A stretch of 20,366 nucleotides of DNA, taken from assembly GCA_031291905.1 (NCBI GenBank), contig JARLIC010000005.1:1-20366 (forward strand), written 5' to 3'. A program made the position numbers and the translations under genes. The notes beneath the pieces are model-generated. The model had not been told where the DNA came from and did no database searches. It saw nothing but the letters and a program-made list of their open reading frames with translations. The DNA is from Minisyncoccota bacterium (GTDB taxonomy: Bacteria; Patescibacteriota; Minisyncoccia; UBA6257; 2-01-FULL-56-20). Of the stretch, positions 1 to 7,811 are shown piece by piece. Within the stretch, counting starts at the first letter, position 1, and every line of letters starts with the position of its first letter.

Positions 1-834
1 TATTACGTGAAGAACGACGGCGTCCTGCTCGTGATGGGCATCATGATGTACGCCGTGAACAAGATGGTGCAGAAGGGTTTCGCGCCGATGATCCCGCCGA
101 CGCTCGTGAAGAAGTTCGCGCTCTTCGGCAGCGGCTACTTCAAAGGTATGGAATACGATCCCGAAGTGGACGAGATCTACAAGGTGGCGACCTCGGACAA
201 GGAATCGACGGGCGAGGCGAGCAAGGATGACAAGTTCCTGGTGGGCACGGCGGAGCCGTCGCTCCTCGCGTATTATTCCGACGAAGTGTTGAAATCGGAG
301 GATCTTCCCATAAAGGTATGCGGTTACAGCCAGTGCTACCGCAGCGAGATCGGCAGCTACAGCCGCGACGTGAAGGGTCTGTATCGCGTGCACGAGTTCA
401 TGAAGGTGGAGCAGGTGGTGATCGCGGAAGCGGATCTTGAGGCGGCGAACAAATTACAGGATGAGATGACGGGGATCTCGGGCGAGATGCACGAGGAGCT
501 CGGCCTTCCGTACCGCCGTTTGGCGATCGCGACGGGCGATATGAGCGCCGGAAAGTACCGCGCGTTCGACCTTGAGGCATGGCTGCCGGGCATGAACCGC
601 TGGGCGGAAACGGGTTCGGCGAGCAATTTCACCGATTGGCAGGCGCGCCGCCTCAACGTGAAATATGTGGACGCGAAGACCGGCGAGCGGAAGTTCGCCT
701 ACATGCTGAACAACACCGCACTGCCTTCGCCGCGTATCTTCATCGCGATCCTCGAGAACTATCAGACGGCGGACGGCAAGATAGAGGTGCCCGAGGTCCT
801 GCAGAAGTACGTGGGCAAGAAGATTATCGGGTAG
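1..834 (+). CDS. serS: seryl-tRNA synthetase, C-terminal catalytic part (5' truncated by window)
   Basis: Charges tRNA-Ser with serine in the cytoplasm (class II aminoacyl-tRNA synthetase). The reading frame is open from base 1, so this is the 3' part of a longer gene; the GTG at 7 is an internal valine and not the start. The visible 277 residues cover most of the catalytic core: motif 1 around GFAPMIPP (nt 85-110), the serine-binding GTAEPSL segment (nt 244-264), motif 2 with RSEIGSYSRDVKGLYRVHEF (nt 340-400), and motif 3 with the class-defining arginine in ALPSPR followed by ILENYQ (nt 718-770). The LNNTALPSPR version differs from the usual LNGSGLAVGR of E. coli-type enzymes. The N-terminal tRNA-binding coiled coil lies outside the window. 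ftsQ follows 26 nt downstream on the same strand, apparently with its own -10 element. Family assignment is secure. Confidence 0.96.
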   Translation, partial: YYVKNDGVLLVMGIMMYAVNKMVQKGFAPMIPPTLVKKFALFGSGYFKGMEYDPEVDEIYKVATSDKESTGEASKDDKFLVGTAEPSLLAYYSDEVLKSEDLPIKVCGYSQCYRSEIGSYSRDVKGLYRVHEFMKVEQVVIAEADLEAANKLQDEMTGISGEMHEELGLPYRRLAIATGDMSAGKYRAFDLEAWLPGMNRWAETGSASNFTDWQARRLNVKYVDAKTGERKFAYMLNNTALPSPRIFIAILENYQTADGKIEVPEVLQKYVGKKIIG

Positions 835-840
835 GTGTAG

Positions 841-846
841 TATAAT
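841..846 (+). promoter_or_regulatory. -10 element for ftsQ
   Basis: A perfect TATAAT lies between the serS stop and the ftsQ start, 14 nt before the ATG. A start site about 7 nt downstream would give a leader of only about 8 nt. No convincing -35 was found and no Shine-Dalgarno sequence precedes the ATG. Confidence 0.5.
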
Positions 847-860
847 GGGGGAATAACCCC

Positions 861-1679
861 ATGCAGATCGCTCCTTACGTTTCGGAACGCCATCGCCGGC
901 GCAGGAAAGTACAACGATATCTTTTTGCCACGATCGGCGTTTTTGCCCTTTATTTCATATTCCTCGGCGTCGCATGGTTCTTCATGCGCGCGCCGATCTT
1001 CCGCGTGCAGCATGTCGTCGTGACGGGGAACGCCACCGTGCAAAGCGCAGATGTGACCGCGCTCCTTCAGGCCGACCCGTCCGGCAGGCTGGGGTTCCTC
1101 GGTTCGGTGTTCGGATGGGGGAACATGTTCACGTGGCCGGATAAGGTGCCCGCACAAAATCTGAAGTTCATTCCCCAGCTTGCGGCGGTCGCCGTCTCGA
1201 AGGATTATTTTTCCCATACGATCACTTTGAACGTCACCGAGCGCGTGCCGTACGGGATCTGGTGCTTCGTCCCGTCGTCGGACAACGCCAACGAGCAGTG
1301 TTATTGGTTCGACAGCAACGGCATATTGTTCGAGCGTTCGCTCAGCACGCAGGGCAACCTCATTTATATGGTGAACGATCGTTCGCAGTCGCCCCGCGGG
1401 CTCAATGGCACCGTCCTCCCCGCGCAATTCAACGGCAATTTCCTCACCGTAATGGACGTGCTGCGCCAGACGGGATTGGGGATCGGGGAGATCGACCTGA
1501 AGGACCTCTCGCTCGAGGAAGTGGATGTGGCCACGACCGAAGGGCCGCGCATCGAGTTCAGTCTTCGGTTCCCGGCGACCGACTACCTTTCGGTGCTCAA
1601 AAATATCATCGGGCAGAGCGGGTTCGGCAAACTGCAGTATGTGGATTGCAGGACGGAAGATCGCGTGTTCTACAAATAA
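861..1679 (+). CDS. ftsQ: FtsQ-type POTRA-domain cell division protein
   Basis: Predicted bitopic membrane protein of the divisome; FtsQ links FtsB/FtsL to the septal machinery. The 272-residue protein has a basic N-terminus (HRRRRK, residues 11-16), one membrane segment at about 20-42, and a POTRA-like segment from about 47 (FRVQHVVVTGNATV), as in FtsQ/DivIB. The C-terminal part (to about 270) is an extracytoplasmic domain of poorly conserved sequence with few cysteines (C134, C147, C262 approximately). The ATG at 861 is the first start after the TATAAT at 841 and places the basic tail directly before the membrane helix. No Shine-Dalgarno sequence is present. Its last codons and stop (1662-1679) form the left arm of a large palindromic element. 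The FtsB-like gene at 8622 is a possible partner. The FtsQ call rests on architecture and the POTRA motif rather than high similarity. Confidence 0.8.
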   Translation: MQIAPYVSERHRRRRKVQRYLFATIGVFALYFIFLGVAWFFMRAPIFRVQHVVVTGNATVQSADVTALLQADPSGRLGFLGSVFGWGNMFTWPDKVPAQNLKFIPQLAAVAVSKDYFSHTITLNVTERVPYGIWCFVPSSDNANEQCYWFDSNGILFERSLSTQGNLIYMVNDRSQSPRGLNGTVLPAQFNGNFLTVMDVLRQTGLGIGEIDLKDLSLEEVDVATTEGPRIEFSLRFPATDYLSVLKNIIGQSGFGKLQYVDCRTEDRVFYK

Positions 1680-1813
1680 CCGCACGTTGCAATATCGTTT
1701 CGAGGGTACGGCGTCGAACCCTGCTGGGTTCGCGCCCCACTCTCGCCGCCTTCGCGGCTCCGAGAGCCCCTCGAAAACAATATTGCAACGTGCGGTTATT
1801 TGTAGAACACGCG
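1662..1813. repeat. palindromic gene-end element 1 (34-bp perfect arms, shared core)
   Basis: A 152-nt fold-back structure. The left arm 1662-1695 is perfectly complementary to 1780-1813 (34 bp) and contains the last five ftsQ codons plus the stop, so the right arm is an inverted copy of the gene end. The stem continues with one mismatch and one bulge to 1706/1768. Inside are two smaller hairpins: 1715-1721 paired with 1726-1732 around a TGCT loop, and 1740-1749 paired with 1754-1766 around a CTTC loop. The 23 nt at 1741-1763 are identical to 7869-7891 in the element after lepA. It lies between convergent genes and could stop transcription from both sides, but no classical T-run follows the arms. 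Confidence 0.88.
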
Positions 1814-1839
1814 CTATCGGTTCGAATTCGGGATTTACT

Positions 1840-3810
1840 CTATAGACGATAAACAAAGATCGACGTTCCGATGCGATAGTCGGGTGTGGGCACGTTGCCC
1901 ATGGAACCTCCAAGCCATGTGCCGGTGGCGTTCGCGGGCGAGCGGAGCGCGGTGAGCCACGCGTAGGTGCTCGATGCGTCGCGCGACTGTCCGGGCGCGA
2001 GCGGCTGGATGGCGCCTTCAAGTGTGTTTACGGAGACGGCGAGCCAGTGGATGCCCTGGTCGGCCGGGTTTCCCTGCGATGACGACCAATTGACTTCCTT
2101 ATCGCCCAGGTAATATTTCGGATTGCCTCCGCCGAAGTAATCGACGCCGATCCTGTCGATCTCCGGGTGTGCGTTGACGAATGTCTGCAGCCGCAGGAGG
2201 TCCTGGCCCCAGTCGTAGTTCGAGTCGGTCACGAAGTGGTAGCCGCCCCACACGCCGCCGCCGAACTCGTTGAAGTACGAGAGGAAATAAGGCGCGGCGA
2301 AGAGCGTCTCGAGCGCAAGCCATGCAAGAAGGAGAATAAGGAAGATATATTTGACGATCGCGGTTGCGAACGATCGGGCGATCGTCGCGAGATCGAACGA
2401 CGAAAGATCAAGTTTCATGATCCACTTCTTCCATACGACCGCGGCGAGGATGAAGATGAGGGGAATGGTCGGCATGAGATGACGAATGCCGATGTTGAGC
2501 GGACTGTGCATGCTGTAGCCCCAGTAGAGCACGATGAACGACGCCATGCCGAACTCGGCGAAGTGATGAAGGAGATATCCGGTGATGCGATGCTTCCACC
2601 GTATCGCCGCACCGCCCGCACGGGCGAACGAGTTCCGCACCGTCCACCAAAGGGCGAGCACGAGCGCGAGGAGCACGACGATGAGTGTGGGGACCGGTTC
2701 TTTGAGGAGGTAGAGCACGGGGAAGTAGATCCAGCCGCCGGCGCCGCGGATTCCGCCAAGGAAATAGATGGTGTTGCCGCCGTCCGCGCGCTGGAGGACC
2801 ATCAGCACGCCGAGCATGTATTCCGCGGCCGGGCGTGTTATCGCGTGCTTTGACATCGTGATATCGAGGTCGGCGAGGCAGCGCATGCCGTGGCACATCT
2901 GTCCCGCGGGCGTGGGGCCCGTCGAGAACGAGGCAAGTATCTGTTGTGTGTCGGCGGTCTGCCGTGCGATCGGTTCGCCTGCGGTGAAGAGGAAGTAGAT
3001 GGGATAGACGACGATCACGTAGCCGATCACAAAGATGAGCATGAGCTTCCATGCGCGCCGGCAAAGGTAGAAGAAAAACGTCTTTGCGCGGCGCGTGGCG
3101 TCGGTCAGATCCCATTGGAGCGCCATGTCGCGGAGCCACAGTACGAGCACGAGGAATATGAAAAGCGGCACGAGGAGCGGCGTGGAGAACTTCGCGAGCT
3201 GCGCGATGCCGAACGCAATGCCCGCATACCACAAGTGCTTCGTGGTGGGGGACTCGACGAATTTCAAAAAGAAGAACAACGAGAGAAGTATGCCGAGCGC
3301 GGCGCCCACGTCCGTCGTCACGTAGTGCCCGTGCGCGAGCACGTTCGGATCGAGCGCGAACAGGAATGCGGGGAGGAGCGCCCACATCTTGCCGATCATC
3401 CGCCGCGCGGCGAAATAGATGAGGATGATGAGGAGGATGGTGAGAAGGATCGGCATGATGCGCGCGGTGAAGATGATCGCGTTCGCGTCGTTGCCGGAAT
3501 TATAGAGGAACGCGGTGCCCATGTCCCACTGGCCGTTCACTTCCGTGGTCCATGCCGGGCTCGATATCGGATAGACCGGGTTGACGAACATCGCAACGGG
3601 GAACATGGCGAGCGCCTTGACGAGCGGCGGGTGCTCGGGGTTCAGGCGGTAATCGAACTGGTTCACGTAGCCGTAGCCCGCAGGGATGTGCGCAAGTTCG
3701 TCGTCGATCGCGGAATCGGTGCGGGATGCCCAGAGCATCATGCTGAACGAGGCGAGACATACGAGTGCGAGCGCGGCGAAGGCCCATGCGGAGGTTATCT
3801 TTTTGAACAT
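1840..3810 (-). CDS. GT39/ArnT-like polytopic glycosyltransferase
   Basis: Predicted membrane enzyme of about 656 residues that moves a sugar from a polyprenyl-phosphate donor to an extracytoplasmic acceptor (PMT/ArnT superfamily, GT-C fold). After the first membrane segment (about 8-27) comes the acidic pair in DDELAH (about 37-41), then RLNPEHPPLVKAL, the usual layout of the first extracytoplasmic loop where the catalytic Asp lies. Many further hydrophobic segments follow up to about residue 460. A C-terminal soluble part carries SYFNEFGGG, DSNYDWGQDLLRL and YFGGGNPKYYLG, motifs I associate with bacterial phospholipid-carrier-dependent glycosyltransferases. The start at 3810 (MFKKITSAW) was chosen because an extended -10 lies 6 nt upstream; the frame stays open further upstream but reads as Arg/Pro-rich non-protein. 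It diverges from the DUF4012 gene and converges on ftsQ. Donor and acceptor are unknown. Confidence 0.82.
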   Translation of the reverse strand: MFKKITSAWAFAALALVCLASFSMMLWASRTDSAIDDELAHIPAGYGYVNQFDYRLNPEHPPLVKALAMFPVAMFVNPVYPISSPAWTTEVNGQWDMGTAFLYNSGNDANAIIFTARIMPILLTILLIILIYFAARRMIGKMWALLPAFLFALDPNVLAHGHYVTTDVGAALGILLSLFFFLKFVESPTTKHLWYAGIAFGIAQLAKFSTPLLVPLFIFLVLVLWLRDMALQWDLTDATRRAKTFFFYLCRRAWKLMLIFVIGYVIVVYPIYFLFTAGEPIARQTADTQQILASFSTGPTPAGQMCHGMRCLADLDITMSKHAITRPAAEYMLGVLMVLQRADGGNTIYFLGGIRGAGGWIYFPVLYLLKEPVPTLIVVLLALVLALWWTVRNSFARAGGAAIRWKHRITGYLLHHFAEFGMASFIVLYWGYSMHSPLNIGIRHLMPTIPLIFILAAVVWKKWIMKLDLSSFDLATIARSFATAIVKYIFLILLLAWLALETLFAAPYFLSYFNEFGGGVWGGYHFVTDSNYDWGQDLLRLQTFVNAHPEIDRIGVDYFGGGNPKYYLGDKEVNWSSSQGNPADQGIHWLAVSVNTLEGAIQPLAPGQSRDASSTYAWLTALRSPANATGTWLGGSMGNVPTPDYRIGTSIFVYRL

Positions 3811-3816
3811 ACAAAA

Positions 3817-3825
3817 ATTATAGCA
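3817..3825 (-). promoter_or_regulatory. extended -10 promoter of the glycosyltransferase gene
   Basis: On the minus strand the sequence reads TGCTATAAT, a perfect -10 with the TGn extension, 6 nt before the ATG at 3810. This predicts a leaderless mRNA. No good -35 is seen, which is common for extended -10 promoters. It lies about 26 bp from the -10 of the divergent DUF4012 gene. Confidence 0.62.
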
Positions 3826-3848
3826 CACGAAGATCCGAAATTTTGGTG

Positions 3849-3854
3849 TATAAT
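3849..3854 (+). promoter_or_regulatory. -10 promoter element of the DUF4012 gene
   Basis: TATAAT ends 9 nt before the ATG at 3864, predicting a leaderless or nearly leaderless transcript. It decides the start: an in-frame TTG at 3843 lies upstream of and overlaps this -10 and so cannot be on the same transcript. Confidence 0.6.
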
Positions 3855-3863
3855 GAGAGACAC

Positions 3864-5966
3864 ATGGCCGAAGAGATCGAACCGCAAAAGAAGAGGTCGC
3901 AATCGTCGCACGCCGCGGAGGAAATCCGCGTGGATGCGCTGGCGAAGCTTGCGCAGGCGGGCGACGACGCGTATCTCGGTCCGAGGCCCGACCCGCGCGG
4001 CCGCCGGACGGCGTCGCTGCCGAAGGGGATCGTGTGGGGCGTCGCGGGACTGATAATCCTTTTTGTCGGCGGGTTTGCGGTCTCATATTATGCGATCCGT
4101 CGGGGTGTTGTTTCGTCGATCGCGTCGCGTGCGGTCGCCATGCAGGCCGGCGTGCAGGACCTCCAGAATTTCGACCTGCAATCGGCCTCGAAGGAGTTCT
4201 CCTCGTTGAACAGCGCACAGTTTTCGACGCCTTCGGGGTTCATCGGTATCCTGGGATCCCTGTTCTCGGGGAGCTCGGACGCGTTCGGCGCGTTCGGGGA
4301 TCTTTCGAGCCAGCTCGGTACGCTCACCGACGGCCTGACAAAAGTGCAGAACGATCTTTGGGGTGCGGTCGCCGGCGCGGAGGGCGCGAATACCACGGGC
4401 ACGCCGCTCGTCGCGGACCTCAAAGGGGTGCGGACGGCGCTCGGCGCGATCGATGCGGACACCGACCGGATCTCCGGATTCGCGTCGGTAATGGGCGGCA
4501 TGGGCGGAAGCGACGGATATCTCGCGCTCAAGACGCAGGTGCAGAGCGCGGAAAAGTTCCTGGACGCGTTCATACCGTGGCTTTCGGATGCGTCGACCAC
4601 GCATCACGTGCTTGTGCTCCTGGAGAATCCTTCCGAGATGCGCCCCGGCGGCGGGTTCTTGGGCAGTTACGCGGACGTGGCGGTCCGCAACGGCGCGGTC
4701 GAGAACATTTCCATACACGACGTCGCGGATGCGGATGCCGCGTTCACGCAGAAGATCGTCCCTCCGAAGCCGCTCCAACTGGAACAGACCGGCTGGCGCC
4801 CGGCGGACGGGAACTGGTTCTTCGATTTTCCGACATCGGCGTCCGCGACGATATCGCTCTTTGAGAAGTCCTCTTTATACGAGAATCCGTCCGTCACGTT
4901 CGACGGTGCGATCGCGGTCACGCCGCAGGCGATGGGCGACGTTCTTTCGGTGACGGGGCCGGTGACCATCGCGAATTCGGCGATCGGCGTCCTGCCCGCG
5001 AACGGGTCGACGACCTTCTCGTCCGATTCGCTCACCGTGCAGATCCAGAAGATCGTGCAGGCCGGACAGGCGGGCCAGGGTGCGAGCACCTATCCCAAAA
5101 AAGTGCTGGGCGCGTTGTGGTCCTCGGTGCTCGGTTCGCTTGCGTCCTCGACGGACGAGCAACGGCAGCAGATGTTGGGATTGGCGGCGGGCTGGATTGC
5201 GGACAAGGACGTGATGGTATATTTCAAAGACCCCGACCTTGAGAGCTTTATGACGATGTACGGAGCGGCCGGCGACGAGTTCGTGCCGCCGCAGAACTTC
5301 AACGGCGATTATCTTGCGGTGGTGAACACGGACGTGAACAGCGACAAAGCGGAGCTCTATGTTTCGTCGACCGTGGATCTCAATGTGGCGATCGGAAGCG
5401 ACGGCGTGGCGACGGATCATCTCGTCGTCACGCGCGTCCATCACGGCAATCAAAGTCCGTATTGGTGGTACCAGACGACGAGCCAGGATTATATGCAGAT
5501 GATCGTCCCTGCGGGAAGTTCGCTCGTCAACGAGAGCGGGGGATTCGTGAAGAGCATTCCTGCGCCGGTCAGCTATGCGGCCAAAGGATACGCCACGGAC
5601 CCGCTCCTTGCCGCTCTTGAAGCGGGGACGAAGCAGAGCTTTATCTATCCCGCGGTCAGCGTGCGCACCACGGGCGCCGGCGGCGATATCGGCAAGGGAG
5701 TGTTCTCGGTATGGTCGCGCACCTACAAGAACTCCTCATCGTCGGTGACCTTCGATTATTCCCACCAGCTCTTCTCGACGCCCGCCGACGGCGTGCAGTA
5801 CCAGTTCGTGTTCGAAAGGCAGTCGGGCGCCGAAGGGCATTACAAATTCGAGGTCGACGCGCCGCTCGGCTACACGTTCGCGGAGAACGGCCTTGCGAGC
5901 TATGTCTACGACGAGGATTCCATGCCGGGACGGCTGACGATCCTGCTCACCCTGCAGAAGATATAA
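3864..5966 (+). CDS. DUF4012 domain membrane-anchored protein
   Basis: A 700-residue protein of the DUF4012 family, common in Patescibacteria and in some actinobacterial and cyanobacterial polysaccharide loci; its biochemical role is unknown to me. A charged cytoplasmic tail (1-52, rich in Glu, Lys, Arg) is followed by one membrane helix (about 55-77) and a long extracytoplasmic part. The family signature is at about 245-275 (HHVLVLLENPSEMRPGGGFLGSY), followed by GAVENISIHDVADAD. Residues about 85-240 are Ala/Ser/Gly-rich, probably helical. The C-terminal third (about 560-700) is beta-rich with many aromatic residues. The start is the ATG at 3864 on promoter evidence. It diverges from a glycosyltransferase gene, fitting a role at the cell surface or in glycan handling (inference). 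lepA follows after 48 nt with its own promoter. Confidence 0.88.
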   Translation: MAEEIEPQKKRSQSSHAAEEIRVDALAKLAQAGDDAYLGPRPDPRGRRTASLPKGIVWGVAGLIILFVGGFAVSYYAIRRGVVSSIASRAVAMQAGVQDLQNFDLQSASKEFSSLNSAQFSTPSGFIGILGSLFSGSSDAFGAFGDLSSQLGTLTDGLTKVQNDLWGAVAGAEGANTTGTPLVADLKGVRTALGAIDADTDRISGFASVMGGMGGSDGYLALKTQVQSAEKFLDAFIPWLSDASTTHHVLVLLENPSEMRPGGGFLGSYADVAVRNGAVENISIHDVADADAAFTQKIVPPKPLQLEQTGWRPADGNWFFDFPTSASATISLFEKSSLYENPSVTFDGAIAVTPQAMGDVLSVTGPVTIANSAIGVLPANGSTTFSSDSLTVQIQKIVQAGQAGQGASTYPKKVLGALWSSVLGSLASSTDEQRQQMLGLAAGWIADKDVMVYFKDPDLESFMTMYGAAGDEFVPPQNFNGDYLAVVNTDVNSDKAELYVSSTVDLNVAIGSDGVATDHLVVTRVHHGNQSPYWWYQTTSQDYMQMIVPAGSSLVNESGGFVKSIPAPVSYAAKGYATDPLLAALEAGTKQSFIYPAVSVRTTGAGGDIGKGVFSVWSRTYKNSSSSVTFDYSHQLFSTPADGVQYQFVFERQSGAEGHYKFEVDAPLGYTFAENGLASYVYDEDSMPGRLTILLTLQKI

Positions 5967-5977
5967 TAAGGCCGTCC

Positions 5978-6007
5978 TTGTGGTAACCGCCGCCTTTTTG
6001 GTACACT
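5978..6007 (+). promoter_or_regulatory. promoter of lepA
   Basis: TTGTGG at 5978-5983, an 18-nt spacer, and TACACT at 6002-6007 with a TGn extension (TGG). The -10 ends 7 nt before the ATG at 6015, predicting a leaderless mRNA. No Shine-Dalgarno sequence is present. Confidence 0.62.
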
Positions 6008-6014
6008 CAGCCAC

Positions 6015-7811
6015 ATGGAGCAGATCCGCAATTTCGTCATCATCGCACATATCGACTCGGGAAAATCGACGCTCGCCGACCGTCTGCTCGAGATGACCGG
6101 CACGGTACCGATGCGTTCGATGCAGGCGCAATATCTCGACCGCATGCCGCTCGAGCGCGAGCGCGGCATCACCATAAAGATGGCGCCGGTGCGCATGGAG
6201 TACACCGCCGGCGACGGCGTGCGCTATGTGCTGAATCTCATCGACACGCCGGGACACTCAGATTTCTCATACGAAGTTTCGCGCGCACTGAACGCCGTCG
6301 AGGGCGGCATCCTTTTGATCGACGGCACGAAAGGGATACAGGCGCAGACGCTTTCCAATCTGCGCGCGGCGCAAAAAGCGGGACTGAAGCTGATCCCCGC
6401 CGTGAACAAGATCGACCTTGCCGTTTCGTCCATCGAAAAAGTGGTCGCGGCGACCGCCGAACTTCTGGGCGTCGAGCCCGAGGAGGTGTTCCGCGTTTCG
6501 GCGAAGACGGGCGCGGGCGTGAAGGAACTGCTCGACGCGGTGATCGCGCAGGTGCCGCCGCCGAACGATCCCGCCGATCATATTTCGAAAGCCCTCATTT
6601 TCGATTCGATGTACGACGACCACAAGGGCATCATCGCCAACGTGCGCGTGTTCGGCGGCCGGTTCGGCACGGAGGACCTGCATTCGATCGCCGCGGACAA
6701 GAGCTTCAAGGCGAAGGAGGTCGGATTCTTCTCGCCGGACCTCAAAGCGGCGGCCGTCATCAATACGGGCGAGATTGGTTATATCGCGACCGGGCTCAAG
6801 GAGCCCGCGCTCGTGAAGATCGGCGACACGATCATCGCGGACCGCGATTTTACCGGCGCGGGCGCCGACCCGCGCGCGGTCGCCCTGCCCGGCTACCGTG
6901 AACCGGCGCCGGTCGTGTTCATTTCCTTCTATCCCGATGGCGACACGAAGTTCGACGACCTCAAGCGCGCATTCGAAAAATTGCGGCTGAACGATGCGGC
7001 GCTCAGCTTCGAGCCGGATTCCAACGAGGCGCTCGGCAGGGGATTGAAAGTAGGATTCCTGGGCCAGCTCCATTTTGAGATCACGTCGAGCCGCCTGGAG
7101 CGCGAGTACAATCTCGAATTTTTGACGAGCTTCCCTTCCATCGCGTACCGCGTGCAGGACAAAGGGCGTACGTTCACCATCACCCAGCCGCAGGATTTTC
7201 CGGACAAGCCGGAGAAGGTGTGGGAGCCGGTCGTCGACCTTGAGATCCTGACGCCTCAGCAATATCTGAGCGCGGTGCTCGGTATGCAGACGGTGTTCGA
7301 TGTCGAGATCGCGGAGATAAAGAACATCGGCGACAACCTTTTAATAGAGGCGAAGATGCCGTTGCGCGAGCTCATCCGCGATTTCGATGATCGTCTGAAG
7401 TCGGCGTCGCAGGGATACGCGTCGTTCACCTACGAGGTCAGCGGCGAACAGGAGACCGACGTCGAAAAATTGGAGATCGTGGTGGTGGAGGAGGTGGTAC
7501 CCGCGCTGACGCGTATCGTGCCGCGCAAGGACCTTGAGCGTGAAGGGCGGCAGACCGTCGAACGGTTGAAGGAGCTTTTACCGCAGGAGCAGTTCTCGCA
7601 GGCGCTGCAGGCGAAGTCTTTGGGGCGCATCATCGCGCGCGAGACGATCCCTGCAATGAAGAAGGAGCTCGGCAACTTTGGCAAGAACGGCGGCGACCGC
7701 ACGCGCAAAATGAAGCTGTGGAAGAAACAGGCGCGTGGGAAGGAGAGGCTGAAGGGGATGGCGAGGGTGACGATAGAGCCGGAGGTGTTCAGGGAGATCT
7801 TGAAGAAATAG
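6015..7811 (+). CDS. lepA: elongation factor 4 (LepA), ribosome-associated GTPase
   Basis: Translational GTPase that binds the ribosome and back-translocates or remodels stalled complexes. At 598 residues it matches the family length. GTPase motifs: G1 AHIDSGKST (11-19), G2 in RERGITI (48-54), G3 DTPGH (77-81, with the catalytic His81), G4 NKID (131-134), G5 SAK (162-164). The domain II region and the EF-G-like domains III and V follow, and the LepA-specific C-terminal domain ends in basic GGDRTRKMKLWKKQARGKERLKG. The G1 loop has Ser15 where EF4 and EF-Tu usually have His (HIDHGKST). The start at 6015 fits both the N-terminus MEQIRNFVIIAHID and the promoter 7 nt upstream. The last codons and stop form the left arm of a palindromic element. 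The call is secure on the C-terminal domain and motif set. Confidence 0.97.
   Translation: MEQIRNFVIIAHIDSGKSTLADRLLEMTGTVPMRSMQAQYLDRMPLERERGITIKMAPVRMEYTAGDGVRYVLNLIDTPGHSDFSYEVSRALNAVEGGILLIDGTKGIQAQTLSNLRAAQKAGLKLIPAVNKIDLAVSSIEKVVAATAELLGVEPEEVFRVSAKTGAGVKELLDAVIAQVPPPNDPADHISKALIFDSMYDDHKGIIANVRVFGGRFGTEDLHSIAADKSFKAKEVGFFSPDLKAAAVINTGEIGYIATGLKEPALVKIGDTIIADRDFTGAGADPRAVALPGYREPAPVVFISFYPDGDTKFDDLKRAFEKLRLNDAALSFEPDSNEALGRGLKVGFLGQLHFEITSSRLEREYNLEFLTSFPSIAYRVQDKGRTFTITQPQDFPDKPEKVWEPVVDLEILTPQQYLSAVLGMQTVFDVEIAEIKNIGDNLLIEAKMPLRELIRDFDDRLKSASQGYASFTYEVSGEQETDVEKLEIVVVEEVVPALTRIVPRKDLEREGRQTVERLKELLPQEQFSQALQAKSLGRIIARETIPAMKKELGNFGKNGGDRTRKMKLWKKQARGKERLKGMARVTIEPEVFREILKK

Noticed and set aside
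7..834. GTG at 7 as the serS start
   Set aside because: The frame is open to base 1 and the N-terminal tRNA-binding domain would be missing; the gene is cut by the window edge.
762..2021. Long minus-strand open frame (419 codons) across ftsQ and the first palindrome
   Set aside because: It is antisense to ftsQ and the glycosyltransferase 3' end, has Arg/Pro-rich low-sense composition, and contains no recognisable domain. GC-rich DNA gives such shadows.
2890..4053. Long plus-strand open frame antisense to the glycosyltransferase gene
   Set aside because: Its product is a run of Arg, Glu, His and Asp with no domain, and it overlaps two well-supported genes and their promoters.
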